Positions 1 through 8,610 of a DNA stretch of 64,000 nt are shown one piece after another. This DNA comes from Pseudomonas alloputida (GTDB lineage: Bacteria > Pseudomonadota > Gammaproteobacteria > Pseudomonadales > Pseudomonadaceae): assembly GCF_021283545.2 (NCBI RefSeq), contig NZ_CP128540.1, positions 3,383,501 to 3,447,500 of the forward strand, written 5' to 3'. Both the position numbers and the translations under genes were made by a program. Under the pieces are notes generated by a model. The model did not search any database. It had not been told where the DNA came from and saw nothing but the letters and a program-made list of their open reading frames with translations. Each line of letters starts with the position of its first letter. The first letter of the stretch is position 1.

Positions 1-107
1 GCTTGCGCCTTCGTGCTTTCCCGCCAAAGCACGCATCCGCTTCAGCGGTTCCGCGCTTCGTTGGAAAATCGTATCCGTGCATCCTCGGATGCGTGGGGAT
101 TCGGGGG

Positions 108-458
108 ATGACCCAGCCGCTTGTCACCACTGAACAGCGAGCGCAACTGCTCGCCGTCGGCGCGTGCCGCGCCGACGGCCGGAGCATCGACCCTATGCCA
201 GTGGTGCGACTGTTCACCCCTGACGCGCACGCCACCTGGCTGCTGGCCGCACTCGATCCGGCCGATGGCGATACGGCCTGGGGGCTGATCGACCTCGGAA
301 TAGGCATGCCCGGCCTGGGCCATGTGAAGCTGTCCGATCTGGCGTCCATCGTCGGGCCGCGCAAGCAGCCGGTGATGCGTGATCGCTACTTCCAGCCGGT
401 GCGGCGGCTATCGGAGTACCTGCGGCTGGCCGAAGAAAACGGCTCGATCACCGACTGA
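108..458 (+). CDS. DUF2958 domain protein, ICE backbone
   Basis: A 116-residue protein starting MTQPLVTTEQRAQLLAVG. The stretch WGLIDLGIGMPGLGHVKLSDL, with a following LxRDRYFxP segment, is the signature of DUF2958, a small cytosolic family of unknown function carried by Tn4371-like elements and broad-host plasmids. I start it at the internal ATG because upstream codons do not resemble the family. It is the first backbone gene visible; the integrase and early genes should lie to the left. The family identification is firm from sequence feel, the function unknown. Confidence 0.8.
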   Translation: MTQPLVTTEQRAQLLAVGACRADGRSIDPMPVVRLFTPDAHATWLLAALDPADGDTAWGLIDLGIGMPGLGHVKLSDLASIVGPRKQPVMRDRYFQPVRRLSEYLRLAEENGSITD

Positions 459-794
459 CCAACCCCCAGCAACAACAGCGCATTCTGACTATTTCAGTCT
501 TACCCAAGACCTGCGCAGTCTGAATCCGCACTCTTGCACCGAAGCGGTGCGTTCTGTTGCAAACAGTCATGATCTTTGGTGCGGGCTGCTGCACGGTGCT
601 CCATGCTGCGCGCCATTTTCGTGGCGGCCCAGCCGTCGCATTCAGACGATTTCCGCAATGCCCTGGAGCGAATCAGTCTTGACACCAGCAGTTACAGCTT
701 ATCCCGATTTCGATGACGACTTGATGGCGACTCGATAGCTCCCGCACGGCGGAATCCGTGGCGACGTTCCTGCTGAATGACAGGAGGCTGCGTC
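459..794. other. Intergenic stretch without a convincing gene
   Basis: About 335 bases between the DUF2958 and DUF2285 genes. Short open frames on both strands here have no family resemblance. A TTGACA hexamer at 679-684 could be a -35 box for the downstream gene, but I see no good -10 at the right distance. Confidence 0.5.
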
Positions 795-1592
795 ATGGCT
801 GACCCGAGCGCCGAACACTGGTATCCGACCGCCGCGTATCTCTACACGCTGCACCTCGACGGCCCCGCGCTGGCGTGGGAATACCTGCGTCGCCACCCCG
901 ACTACCGCCGCGACTGGCTGCGCCGGCGCCGCCGGCCAGAGGCCGCCGCGCGCTGGGGATTGCGCCTGCTGGAAGATCCCGCCCTGGATGCGCGCGACGC
1001 GCATCCGGCTTGGTTCCCTGACCACGATGCTGTCGTGCAACTCTATCCCGATGCCGACCCGCCACCCGATGCGGTGGCCTTCGCGTTCTGGCGCATTCCC
1101 GGCCAGAAACGCCTGGTCCACGATGGCAAGCGCCTGGTGCTGCTGACACGATGGCCGGGCTGCTGCCTGCGGCTGGTGATCGCTCCCGGCTTGGCCGACG
1201 GTATGGCCTACGCCTATGCCATTCGCGCCTGCGGCGCATCCTGCGGGCGCTATCAGGCACTGGCGGCTGAGCTGGACAAGCTGGCCATCGCTGGCGACAC
1301 CTTACCCGCGGGAACGGCACGGCCACGGCCGACACTCGCCACATTGCTGGAGTTGAACACGCTCCAGGCGCTCGACGGCACCCTGGCGGGCGCATCCTTG
1401 CGCGAAGTGGCCGAAGGACTGTTCGGTGCCGATGCAGTCGCAGACGACTGGTACGCCGATAGCGCCTTGCGCGCCCGCGTGCGGCGACTGGTGCGCCGGG
1501 GCGATGCGCTGATGCGCGGCGGCTACCGCCGCCTTGCACAGCTTCCGCCCGTTGCACAGGGACGCGCTGCATCCCATGCAAAACGTCCCTGA
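795..1592 (+). CDS. DUF2285 domain protein, ICE backbone
   Basis: A 265-residue soluble protein. The N-terminal part (WYPTAAYLYTLHLDGPALAWEYLRRHPDYR) is the short domain usually found before DUF2285, and the C-terminal half carries the DUF2285 region ending in the helical ARVRRLVRRGDALMRGGYR stretch. AGGAGG at 782-787 fixes the ATG at 795 rather than the in-frame start upstream. Proteins of this family sit just before the AlpA-like gene and repA in Tn4371-type ICEs; a DNA-binding or regulatory role is suspected from context but not known. Confidence 0.8.
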   Translation: MADPSAEHWYPTAAYLYTLHLDGPALAWEYLRRHPDYRRDWLRRRRRPEAAARWGLRLLEDPALDARDAHPAWFPDHDAVVQLYPDADPPPDAVAFAFWRIPGQKRLVHDGKRLVLLTRWPGCCLRLVIAPGLADGMAYAYAIRACGASCGRYQALAAELDKLAIAGDTLPAGTARPRPTLATLLELNTLQALDGTLAGASLREVAEGLFGADAVADDWYADSALRARVRRLVRRGDALMRGGYRRLAQLPPVAQGRAASHAKRP

Positions 1593-1667
1593 GCAGGAAG
1601 CCTTGCTTTCTTGAAAGTGCCTCTATCCGGCTGCGTGGTGTGGCCGGGCTTGATGGAGGTACATCCC

Positions 1668-1952
1668 ATGCGACCCGCTCCCTTGCGGCCTGCCGCCACT
1701 GCTGTCGCTGCGCCCGTGCAGCCCCAACGCTACCTGACCAACGACGAAGCCGCCGAATACTTGCGGCTGTCGCCGCGCACGCTGGAGAAACAGCGCGTGA
1801 TCGGCGGCGGCCCGAAGTTCCGCAAGTTCGGCCGCCGCGTCATGTACGCGGTGGCCGACCTCGATGCCTGGGCCGACCAGCGCAGCTACGAGGCCACGTC
1901 CGACCCGGAATATGCCGAGCGTCACGCGGGCGACTACCGTGATGGCCGCTGA
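1668..1952 (+). CDS. AlpA/excisionase-like helix-turn-helix protein
   Basis: A 94-residue protein with a MerR/AlpA-type winged helix (HTH_17) covering about residues 20-75: YLTNDEAAEYLRLSPRTLEKQR followed by PKFRKFGRRVMYAVADLDAWA. Small proteins like this act as excisionases or regulators in mobile elements. GGAGG at 1655-1659 supports the ATG at 1668. It stands immediately before repA, as in other Tn4371-like elements. Whether it directs excision or regulates the rep-par genes cannot be told from sequence. Confidence 0.82.
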   Translation: MRPAPLRPAATAVAAPVQPQRYLTNDEAAEYLRLSPRTLEKQRVIGGGPKFRKFGRRVMYAVADLDAWADQRSYEATSDPEYAERHAGDYRDGR

Positions 1953-1978
1953 TCGTCGGCTCGCCGGTGGCCATCGTC

Positions 1979-2836
1979 ATGTCCAGCCCATCGCTGCCGT
2001 CGAGGCAGCGATCGCAGCAGCGGGAACAGCTCGACCTGTTCCGCGCGCTGCCGGGCGACGGCATGGCGCCGCGCGACAGCCAGGACTTGATGGCCTTTCC
2101 GTTCTTCTCGCTGGCGAAGTCGCGGCGCACGGCGCCGATCGACTTCCGCAGCGGGAACATCACCATCCGCGTGGAAGGCACGGCCGAGCACGGCATCGCC
2201 ACGATATGGGATGCCGACGTTTTGATTTGGGCGGCCTCGCAGATCGTGGAGGCGCGCGACGCAGGCATTCGCCCGTCGCGCTGGATACACGCCACGCCCT
2301 ACGAAATCCTGCGCTTCATCGGGCGCGGCACGTCCCTCAACGACTACAAGCGCCTGAAAGCCGCGCTCGACCGGCTGCAATCGACCAGCGTGGCCACGTC
2401 CATCCGCGAAACCACCGGGCGGCGCTTGCATCGCTTTTCGTGGGTGAACGAATGGCGCGAGCTGGCCGACGCCAGCGGCACGCCGCTGGGCATCGAACTG
2501 ATCCTGCCGGACTGGTTCTATGCCGGCGTACTCGACGCCGCCCTGGTACTGACCATCGACCCGGCCTATTTCCGCTTGAAGGGCGGTATCGAACGCTGGC
2601 TGTACCGCCTGGTGCGCAAGCACGGCGGGCGGCAGGAACACGGCTGGCAATTCGACTTCCGGCACCTGCACCGGAAGTCCGGCAGCGCGGCGCGCTTCTC
2701 GGACTTCGCCTACGACCTGCGCGTGCTGGTCGCGCGGCAGTCGCTGCCCGGCTACGTCCTGGGCATCGAGCCGATGCCGGGCGAAAGGCTGGAACTGCTG
2801 ACCTTCCGGCCCGTGCCGTTCACGGCACGGGGATAA
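1979..2836 (+). CDS. repA: Replication initiator protein RepA
   Basis: A 285-residue protein of the RepA replication-initiator family used by Tn4371 ICEs and related plasmids. Recognisable parts are the N-terminal DLMAFPFFSLAKSRRTAPIDF segment, a winged-helix region around YEILRFIGRGTSLNDYKRLKAALDRL, and the RWLYRLVRKHGG stretch near the C-terminus. A GTG 12 bases upstream is an alternative start; I prefer the ATG. Three iterons lie just downstream, which fits an initiator acting at an adjacent origin. The likely role is limited autonomous replication of the excised circle, helping it persist with parA/parB. Confidence 0.88.
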   Translation: MSSPSLPSRQRSQQREQLDLFRALPGDGMAPRDSQDLMAFPFFSLAKSRRTAPIDFRSGNITIRVEGTAEHGIATIWDADVLIWAASQIVEARDAGIRPSRWIHATPYEILRFIGRGTSLNDYKRLKAALDRLQSTSVATSIRETTGRRLHRFSWVNEWRELADASGTPLGIELILPDWFYAGVLDAALVLTIDPAYFRLKGGIERWLYRLVRKHGGRQEHGWQFDFRHLHRKSGSAARFSDFAYDLRVLVARQSLPGYVLGIEPMPGERLELLTFRPVPFTARG

Positions 2837-2860
2837 CTGAGGGAAAAGGTGTGGACGGCC

Positions 2861-2925
2861 TCGTGCTATCAGGAGTACAGGGTATCGTGCTATCGGGAGT
2901 ACGCCTATCGTGCTATCAGGAGTAC
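2861..2925 (+). repeat. Three iterons, probable ICE origin of replication
   Basis: Three direct copies of the 18-mer TCGTGCTATCAGGAGTAC lie at 2861-2878, 2885-2902 (one A to G change) and 2908-2925. Their start-to-start spacing is 24 and 23 bases, about two helical turns, so they would face the same side of the helix. They follow repA directly, and an AT-rich run (about 2968-3000) follows them. This is the classic layout of an iteron origin bound by the neighbouring initiator. The origin role is inferred; the repeats are seen directly. Confidence 0.8.
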
Positions 2926-3077
2926 GAAAACGCCGCAAAGCCAGTAACGGCGCGGGTTTTCGCCCCCTCTAACTTACCTAACTATAAATCTCTAACTTTT
3001 AGTAGAAGCGCGCCGTTTCGGTGGACAACCGCAAAACGGCACGGCCAGGCCGGCTTTCCAGCAGGGAGGGCCGCGCC

Positions 3078-3716
3078 ATGATCTTCGCGTTTCTCAATCA
3101 AAAAGGCGGCGTCGGCAAGACCACACTCGCCACCCACATCGCCGGCGAGCTGGCGATGCGCGGTCTGCACGTCATCCTGCTGGACGCCGACCCGCAGGGT
3201 TCGTCGCTGGACTGGACGCAGCGCAGAAGCCAGCAGGGCTTGCCACGGCTGTTCAGCGCCGTGGGCCTCGCCCGCGAAACGCTGCATCAGGAAGCGCCGG
3301 AGCTGGCCCGCCGCGCCGATCACATCATCATCGACGGCCCGCCGCGCATCGCCGCCCTGGCGCGTTCCGCGCTGCTGGCGGCCGAGCGCGTGCTGATTCC
3401 CGTGCAGCCCAGCCCGTATGACCTTTGGGCCAGCGCCGAGATGGTGGCGCTGATCCGCGAGGCACAGGTGTTCCGGCCTGCGCTGCGCGCGGCCTTTGTC
3501 ATCAACCGGCGTGTCAGTACCACCATCATCGGCAGGGAAGCACGGCAATCGTTGGCCGAACAGCCGCTGCCGGCACTGCGCAGCGAAGTGCGCCAGCGCA
3601 TCGTCTTCGCCGACAGCGTGGCCGCTGGCCGGCTCGCCCGCGAAATCGCGCCCGACAGCGCCGCCGCACGCGAGATCGCCGCGCTCACCGATGAACTGCT
3701 GCGGTGGCCGACATGA
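3078..3716 (+). CDS. parA: ParA-family partition ATPase
   Basis: A 212-residue Walker-type ATPase. The deviant Walker A KGGVGKTT is at residues 9-16, DADPQG follows as the A' motif and the IIIDGPPR stretch is Walker B. The family moves plasmids or circular ICEs to daughter cells by ATP-driven binding to the nucleoid. The ATG at 3078 has a GGGAGGG ribosome site; upstream in-frame codons do not fit the family. Its stop overlaps the start of the parB-like gene (ATGA), so the two are translationally coupled. Confidence 0.93.
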   Translation: MIFAFLNQKGGVGKTTLATHIAGELAMRGLHVILLDADPQGSSLDWTQRRSQQGLPRLFSAVGLARETLHQEAPELARRADHIIIDGPPRIAALARSALLAAERVLIPVQPSPYDLWASAEMVALIREAQVFRPALRAAFVINRRVSTTIIGREARQSLAEQPLPALRSEVRQRIVFADSVAAGRLAREIAPDSAAAREIAALTDELLRWPT

Positions 3717-3976
3717 GCGGCCCGCGCAGCAAGCGCGTCGGCATCGGCGCACGTCCGCCCGCGAATCCGCACGCCGAGGCGTGGATTCGCCAGGGCGATG
3801 CCGATGCACTCAACAAAGGCGACCTCTACACCGCACGCCTCACGCTCGACGTGACGCCCGCGCTGCGCGCACGCATCAAGATCGCCGCCTTCGGCCAGGG
3901 CGTGACCGTAGCCGAACTGCTGCGCGGTCTGCTGGAACGGGAGTTTCCCGAGAACCGCATGGAGAGCACGCCATGA
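3713..3976 (+). CDS. Small ParB-like partition partner with C-terminal DNA-binding fold
   Basis: An 87-residue protein overlapping parA by four bases. The N-terminal half is polar and probably flexible. The C-terminal half (ARLTLDVTPALRARIKIAAFGQGVTVAELLRGLLEREF) reads as a ribbon-helix-helix DNA-binding domain, the layout of ParG/Omega-type partition proteins rather than classical ParB. From position and coupling it should be the centromere-binding partner of ParA and may also repress the par genes. The family label is an inference from context and fold pattern. Confidence 0.75.
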   Translation: MSGPRSKRVGIGARPPANPHAEAWIRQGDADALNKGDLYTARLTLDVTPALRARIKIAAFGQGVTVAELLRGLLEREFPENRMESTP

Positions 3977-4527
3977 ACGCATCCCTCGCGACCGCCGCGA
4001 CCGCCGCGAACGCGGCCACGGCTACGCCGCCGCATTCGCTTCCAACACTCGCCGGCCGACCCGGCAACGTGCCGATGACCCGCGTATCGCTCGCCTACAT
4101 CGAGCCGCGCTTCAAGCTCTATCTGCGCTTCGGCGAACCTGCGCGCACGCTGCGGCTCGACCGCTGGCGGCGCTGTGCGGTGTTCCTGCCGCGCATGGTG
4201 TTCTGCCGTATCCGCTGGCAAGCCAACGACTACGGCACGATCCGCTGGCAGCTCATGGTGATGCAAGCCGCCACGCCGCTGGACGACATGCAGCGTATCC
4301 CTGGCGTGCGGCCAGGCGCACGCCTGCTGCTGCACGCCGAAGGCGAAAACGCGGTGCGTGCCGTGCTGGAACGCATCGACGGCATCGAAGGGCAAGGCAT
4401 CGCCGCCATCGACGTGTCGCCCGCGTACTGGCGCACGCTGGGCAACCGCCTGGCGGCCCGCCTGGCGCTGCCCGAATACACCGCCGAGCGGCACGCCGCC
4501 TGGCTGGCCGGAAAGGCGCTGCCATGA
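3973..4527 (+). CDS. DUF2840 domain protein, ICE backbone
   Basis: A 184-residue protein of the DUF2840 family. Typical elements are TRVSLAYIEPRFKLYLRFGEPARTLRLDRWRR and QANDYGTIRWQLMVMQA, plus a C-terminal WLAGKALP end. The start overlaps the parB-like stop and the end overlaps the traF start, so it belongs to one co-translated chain. Its function is unknown. Its constant place between partition and pilus-peptidase genes in Tn4371-like elements suggests a maintenance or transfer-related role. Confidence 0.8.
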   Translation: MNASLATAATAANAATATPPHSLPTLAGRPGNVPMTRVSLAYIEPRFKLYLRFGEPARTLRLDRWRRCAVFLPRMVFCRIRWQANDYGTIRWQLMVMQAATPLDDMQRIPGVRPGARLLLHAEGENAVRAVLERIDGIEGQGIAAIDVSPAYWRTLGNRLAARLALPEYTAERHAAWLAGKALP

Positions 4528-5123
4528 CGACCCAATCCAACACCACATGCACGCACGAAGTCGCGCCGCATCCTCGCTCGCGCCTGCGCGTTCGCATCGT
4601 GCTGGCGGGCTTCGCTGCCGTCGGCCTCGCTGCGCTGGCCTGGGCGGCTTTCGTGTCGCCGCTGCCGCGTCTGACCTACAACCCGTCCGACAGCGTGGCG
4701 ATCGGCTGGTATCGCATCGAACCGTTCGACCCGCGCACCGCCTCGCTGCCACGTCCGTTGTCCGTGGACAGCATCGTGCTGGTGCCGCTGCCCGACAGGG
4801 CCGCCATGCTGGCTGCGCAGCGCGGCTACCTGCCGACCCGCGTTCCGCTGCTCAAACGTGTGGGCGCAGTCGCGCCGCAACACGTTTGCATCGTCGCCGG
4901 GCAGCTACGCATCGACGGCGTGCCTGCGGCCGCTGCGCTGCCTGCCGACCGGCTGGGCCGGCCGCTGCCATCCTTGCAGCTTTGCCGCCGCCTCGAACCG
5001 GGCGAGCTGTTCCTGTTGAGCGTGACCAATCCGGCGTCGTTCGACAGCCGCTATTTCGGCCCGGTCAGCGCATCCGCCGTGATCGGCGTCGCGCACCCGG
5101 TCTGGCTGAAGACACGCCCATGA
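4524..5123 (+). CDS. traF: TraF-type S26 signal peptidase
   Basis: A 199-residue membrane-anchored serine peptidase. One N-terminal transmembrane helix (about 24-46) is followed by the S26 signature NPSDSVAIGWYRI, whose Ser is the nucleophile, and PLLKRVGA, whose Lys is the general base. In RP4 the homologous TraF processes and cyclises the TrbC pilin in the periplasm. TrbC is encoded at 31209 in this element, so the substrate is present. Overlaps the DUF2840 stop by four bases. Confidence 0.88.
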   Translation: MTTQSNTTCTHEVAPHPRSRLRVRIVLAGFAAVGLAALAWAAFVSPLPRLTYNPSDSVAIGWYRIEPFDPRTASLPRPLSVDSIVLVPLPDRAAMLAAQRGYLPTRVPLLKRVGAVAPQHVCIVAGQLRIDGVPAAAALPADRLGRPLPSLQLCRRLEPGELFLLSVTNPASFDSRYFGPVSASAVIGVAHPVWLKTRP

Positions 5124-5571
5124 TGGCCGCCGATTCACTGCACGTTGCCGTGCCTCTCATCGTGCCATCGGGCATGCCGTTCCGGCTGCCGCCGCCGTGT
5201 CGTCGCGCGTGCAGCGCGGGCGCATTCGCGCCGCGCTTCGCGCAACATCCGGCGCAGCCGTCCAGCGTGCAGGCGTCTTGCCTCGAACGCGCCCGGCCTG
5301 CGGCCATTGGCGCGTTCGCCGGCGGGCTGGCTGCAAGCAGCGCAGCGCCGCCGGGCCGCCGACGCCCGGAGCGACAGCGAGGGGCAAAGGCGGAAGGCAA
5401 GACAAAAGGACGCGGCACCGGGCCGCGTCGAAAGCCAGTCTGCACATGGGGGTGGCGCGGCACGGAGCGGCTTTGCCGCCGTGCCGCGTTCGGCGCGAAG
5501 GTCGCGCCAATGCAGGCATGTCCGCGTGCTTCGCACGACAGGACACGCCAGAGCTTGCAGGGAGCGCAGCC
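5124..5571 (+). other. Non-coding gap before the relaxase gene, candidate oriT
   Basis: About 450 bases with no gene I recognise. Two hairpins stand out. One has a perfect 8-base stem (5409-5416 with 5422-5429, GACGCGGC arms). The other is larger and slightly bulged (5456-5488, arms CGCGGCACGG and CCGTGCCGCG). Origins of transfer commonly hold inverted repeats directly upstream of the relaxase gene, which starts at 5572. The open frames crossing this gap are GC-rich shadows without family resemblance. The oriT role is inferred. Confidence 0.45.
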
Positions 5572-7566
5572 ATGACCGACCGCCGCGACGACGATTTCCG
5601 CGTGCGCCCCAGCGCCCCGAAGAACCGGGGCAAGGGCCAGGGGCAGAGCTTCGTTTCCAAGGTGCTCAAACAGGCGGGCAAAGCCAGCAGCGGCAAGTCC
5701 ACGGTGCGCCGTCCGGCATCGGCGAGTGGCACCGGCCAGCGGCCCGGCTCGCGCCTGGGGCGCGGCCACACGGCAGCACGCTTCGCCGGGGCGAAGCTGA
5801 CGCCTATGTCGCGGCGCGCGACCATCAAGACGCTGCTGGTGAACCACCAGCGGGCCAGCCCGCAGTCGCTCGCCAAGCACCTGCGCTACATCGAGCGCGA
5901 CGGCGTGGGCCGCGACGGCGAGCCGGGCCAAGCCTACGGGCCGCAGACAGACGTGGCCGATCTCGACGCCTTCAAGGAACGCTGCGCCGACGACCGGCAC
6001 CATTTCCGCTTCATCCTCTCGCCCGAGGATGGCGCGGAGCTGGAAGACCTGCGCACCTACACGCGGCACCTCATGGGCCGCATGGAGGCCGACCTGGGTA
6101 CGGGCCTCGATTGGGTGGCCGTGAACCACTGGAACACCGACAACCCGCACACGCACATCGTCGTGCGCGGGCGCGACGACACCGGCAAAGACCTCATCAT
6201 CGCGGGCGACTACATCGCCGATGGCTTCCGCTATCGCGCCGCCGAGCTGGCGACCGAATGGCTGGGGCCGCGCACCGAACTGGAGATCCAGCAGACCTTG
6301 CAGCGTGAGGTGGAGCAAGAGCGGTGGACGAGCCTGGATCGCACCCTCAAGCGTGAGATAGGCGAGGCCGGCGGCGATGGCCTGGTGCGCGTCGAAAGGT
6401 TCAACGCCCCCCGCTTGCAGCGCCAACGCCTGATGCTAATCGGCCGCCTGCAACACTTGCAGCGCCTGGGCCTGGCCGACGAGACGCAGCCCGGCACCTG
6501 GGCCATCCATGCCGATGCGGAAAAGACATTGCGCGCGCTGGGCGAGCGCGGCGACATCATCCGCACCGTGCAGCGGGCCATGCGCGGCGAGCCGCGCGAG
6601 CTGGCCGTGTTCGAGCCGGGGGACGATGGCCGAACCATCCTCGGCCGTGTGGCCGCGAAGGGGCTGGCCGACGAGCTGCGCGACCGGGGCTATCTGGTCA
6701 TCGACGGGGTGGACGGCAAGGCCCATTACGTCGCGCTCAACGCCCGCGACGAGCTGGCGAACTACCCGAGCGGCGCCGTGGTGGAGGTGAAAGGCTCGGC
6801 CGACGTGCGCGCAGCCGACAAGAACATCGCCGCGCTGGCGAGCGATGGCCTGTACCGCACTGACCATCACCTGGCGATCGGGCAGGGCCGGGCCAAGGCC
6901 GGACGCGACCCGCAAGAAGTCGTCGCCGCCCACATCCGCCGGCTGGAGGCCCTGCGTCGGGCCGGCATTGTGGAGCGCGTTGCCGAAGGGCTATGGAAGG
7001 TGCCGGACGACCTGGCCGAGCGTGGCCGCCAGTACGACGCGCAGCGCCTGGGCGGCGTGGCCGTGGAGCTGAAATCGCACTTGCCCATCGAGCGGCAGGC
7101 CCGCGTGATCGGGGCCACGTGGCTCGACCAGCAGTTGATCGGCGGCGGCTCGGGCCTGGGCGACCTGGGCTTTGGTGGCGAGGCCAAACAGGCCATGCAA
7201 CAGCGCGCCGACTTCCTGGCCGAACAGGGGCTGGCCGAGCGGCGCGGGCAGCGCGTGATCCTGGCGCGCAACCTGCTGGGCACACTGCGCAACCGGGAAC
7301 TGGCACAGGCCGCGAAGGGCATTGCCGCTGAAACCGGCCTGGAGCATCGCCCGGTGGCCGACGGGCAGCGCGTGGCTGGCATCTACCGGCGCAGCGTCAT
7401 GCTCGCCAGCGGGCGCTACGCGATGCTGGACGACGGCATGGGATTCAGCTTGGTGCCGTGGCGGCCGGTGATCGAGCAGCGGCTGGGGCAGCATATCGCC
7501 GCCGTGGTGCGCGGTGGCGGCGTATCTTGGGAGCTTGGACGGCAGCGCGGGCCAAGTATTTCTTGA
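5572..7566 (+). CDS. traI: Relaxase TraI/VirD2 type with DUF3363
   Basis: A 664-residue mobilization nuclease that would nick oriT and pilot the strand through the type IV secretion channel. The N-terminal basic region is followed by SPQSLAKHLRYIERDGVG, which carries a candidate catalytic Tyr, and by the metal-binding HUH-type segment NPHTHIVVRGRDD. The C-terminal two thirds is the DUF3363 domain found in relaxases of this ICE family. The ATG at 5572 is preceded by an AGGGAG ribosome site; codons upstream are not family-like. It closes the left backbone block; cargo begins right after it. Confidence 0.9.
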   Translation: MTDRRDDDFRVRPSAPKNRGKGQGQSFVSKVLKQAGKASSGKSTVRRPASASGTGQRPGSRLGRGHTAARFAGAKLTPMSRRATIKTLLVNHQRASPQSLAKHLRYIERDGVGRDGEPGQAYGPQTDVADLDAFKERCADDRHHFRFILSPEDGAELEDLRTYTRHLMGRMEADLGTGLDWVAVNHWNTDNPHTHIVVRGRDDTGKDLIIAGDYIADGFRYRAAELATEWLGPRTELEIQQTLQREVEQERWTSLDRTLKREIGEAGGDGLVRVERFNAPRLQRQRLMLIGRLQHLQRLGLADETQPGTWAIHADAEKTLRALGERGDIIRTVQRAMRGEPRELAVFEPGDDGRTILGRVAAKGLADELRDRGYLVIDGVDGKAHYVALNARDELANYPSGAVVEVKGSADVRAADKNIAALASDGLYRTDHHLAIGQGRAKAGRDPQEVVAAHIRRLEALRRAGIVERVAEGLWKVPDDLAERGRQYDAQRLGGVAVELKSHLPIERQARVIGATWLDQQLIGGGSGLGDLGFGGEAKQAMQQRADFLAEQGLAERRGQRVILARNLLGTLRNRELAQAAKGIAAETGLEHRPVADGQRVAGIYRRSVMLASGRYAMLDDGMGFSLVPWRPVIEQRLGQHIAAVVRGGGVSWELGRQRGPSIS

Positions 7567-7572
7567 GACCCT

Positions 7573-7839
7573 TCATCTACTTGTCGAACGGCCGAGCGCC
7601 TTCATCAGCCCCGGCTTCTGGCTCGCAAAGGTGCCATAGAAGACCTCATTACCGATGAGCGTGATCGGAGCCACGCGCACGCCGGTTCGTGACTTGGCTT
7701 CCGCAGAAATCTTCGGGTCGGTCAGGTCGCGTTCTTCAAACACGATGCTCTGCTGGGACAGCCACTCCTTCAGCACCCGACAGTCCGGGCAGGCTGGAGT
7801 GCTATAGATGATGATGCGCGGGGTGCTGGCTTGGTTCAT
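7573..7839 (-). CDS. Glutaredoxin-family protein
   Basis: An 88-residue thioredoxin-fold protein with a CPDC active site (C17, C20), a VAPITLIGNEVFYG segment holding the cis-proline region, and a C-terminal helix. It reduces disulfides or glutathione adducts in the cytoplasm. Its start is 11 bases after the stop of the DUF305 gene on the same strand, so the two form one operon driven by the CueR-like promoter at 8580-8610. A role in thiol repair during copper stress is inferred from that promoter. Confidence 0.85.
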   Translation of the reverse strand: MNQASTPRIIIYSTPACPDCRVLKEWLSQQSIVFEERDLTDPKISAEAKSRTGVRVAPITLIGNEVFYGTFASQKPGLMKALGRSTSR

Positions 7840-7849
7840 GGTCGTGCCT

Positions 7850-8548
7850 TCACTTTCCCCGAGCGGCAAGCCAGCTCTTCATCATGGCGATCTCTCCTTC
7901 CTGCGCAGAGATAACCTCCTGAGCCAACTCGCGGACCTCCGGGTCCTTGCCGTACTGCAACGCCACCTTGGCCATGTCGATCGCGCCCTGGTGATGCGGG
8001 ATCATGCCGCGCATAAAGTCCACATCGGCATCGCCGCTGAAGTCAATCATCATGTCGGCGTGCATGCGGTCATTGCCGGCACGGTAGGCGGTCGTCGAGG
8101 CGTCGCCCGAGCTGCCGGTCGCCGCCTGTTGGCCGCGTTCTCCAAGCCACTTATTCATCATGGCGATCTCGCCTTCCTGCGCAGAGATAACCTCCTCAGC
8201 CAACTTGCGGACCTCCGGGTCCTTGCCGTACTGCAACGCCACCTTGGCCATGTCGATCGCGCCCTGGTGGTGCCGGATCATGCCGCGCATGAAATCGACG
8301 TCGGCGTTGCCAGTGAACTGCGCTCCCATCCCCGCGTGCATCTGGTCGTTCACGGCGCGATACGCGGTCGTGGAAGGGCTGTCATTGGCCGAGGCGCTGG
8401 AGGGCATCGCGTGCCCTTGGTGATCTCCGCTCGCATTGGCCTGCATCACTTCACCCGACGGGACCACCTTCTTCTGAACGGCCATCAGGCCGATGGCGAC
8501 CACGACGGCGCCCGCAATGAACAACAGGCTGAACTTGTTGACTCTCAT
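7850..8548 (-). CDS. Secreted protein with two DUF305 domains
   Basis: A 232-residue protein with an N-terminal hydrophobic anchor or signal (residues 7-22) and two nearly identical DUF305 domains, about residues 72-130 and 164-222. Each carries DVDFMRGMI followed by [22 protein letters not shown]. The paired His and Met residues suggest metal binding, and DUF305 proteins are often found with copper genes. It should act in the periplasm. The second domain looks like a recent tandem duplication, because the DNA is almost identical with a 276-base offset. Chosen start is MRVNKFSLL, which gives a proper signal sequence. Confidence 0.88.
   Translation of the reverse strand: MRVNKFSLLFIAGAVVVAIGLMAVQKKVVPSGEVMQANASGDHQGHAMPSSASANDSPSTTAYRAVNDQMHAGMGAQFTGNADVDFMRGMIRHHQGAIDMAKVALQYGKDPEVRKLAEEVISAQEGEIAMMNKWLGERGQQAATGSSGDASTTAYRAGNDRMHADMMIDFSGDADVDFMRGMIPHHQGAIDMAKVALQYGKDPEVRELAQEVISAQEGEIAMMKSWLAARGK
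7878..8306. repeat. Tandem duplication inside the DUF305 gene
   Basis: About 150 bases at 7878-8030 recur at 8154-8306 with a constant offset of 276 bases and only scattered mismatches. The repeat unit covers the core of one DUF305 domain. The near identity at DNA level argues for recent duplication or ongoing gene conversion rather than an old domain repeat. Confidence 0.85.
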
Positions 8549-8579
8549 GAAAAACTCCTTGAATGAGATTGATGGAGTC

Positions 8580-8610
8580 ACTGTAGGGCTTCCCATTGTT
8601 GGAAGGTCAA
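8580..8610 (-). promoter_or_regulatory. CueR/MerR-type promoter of the DUF305-glutaredoxin operon
   Basis: Read on the minus strand: TTGACC (8610-8605), a 19-base spacer containing TTCCAACAATGGGAAG, and TACAGT as -10 (8585-8580). A 19-base spacer with a dyad between the boxes is diagnostic for promoters untwisted by MerR-family activators. The dyad resembles the CueR operator CCTTCC-N-GGAAGG. CueR itself is encoded at 23331 in this element. Confidence 0.8.

Noticed and set aside
5197..5571. N-terminal extension of the relaxase by about 125 codons
   Set aside because: The extension is Arg/Ala-rich shadow sequence; the ATG at 5572 has a ribosome site and the family start.
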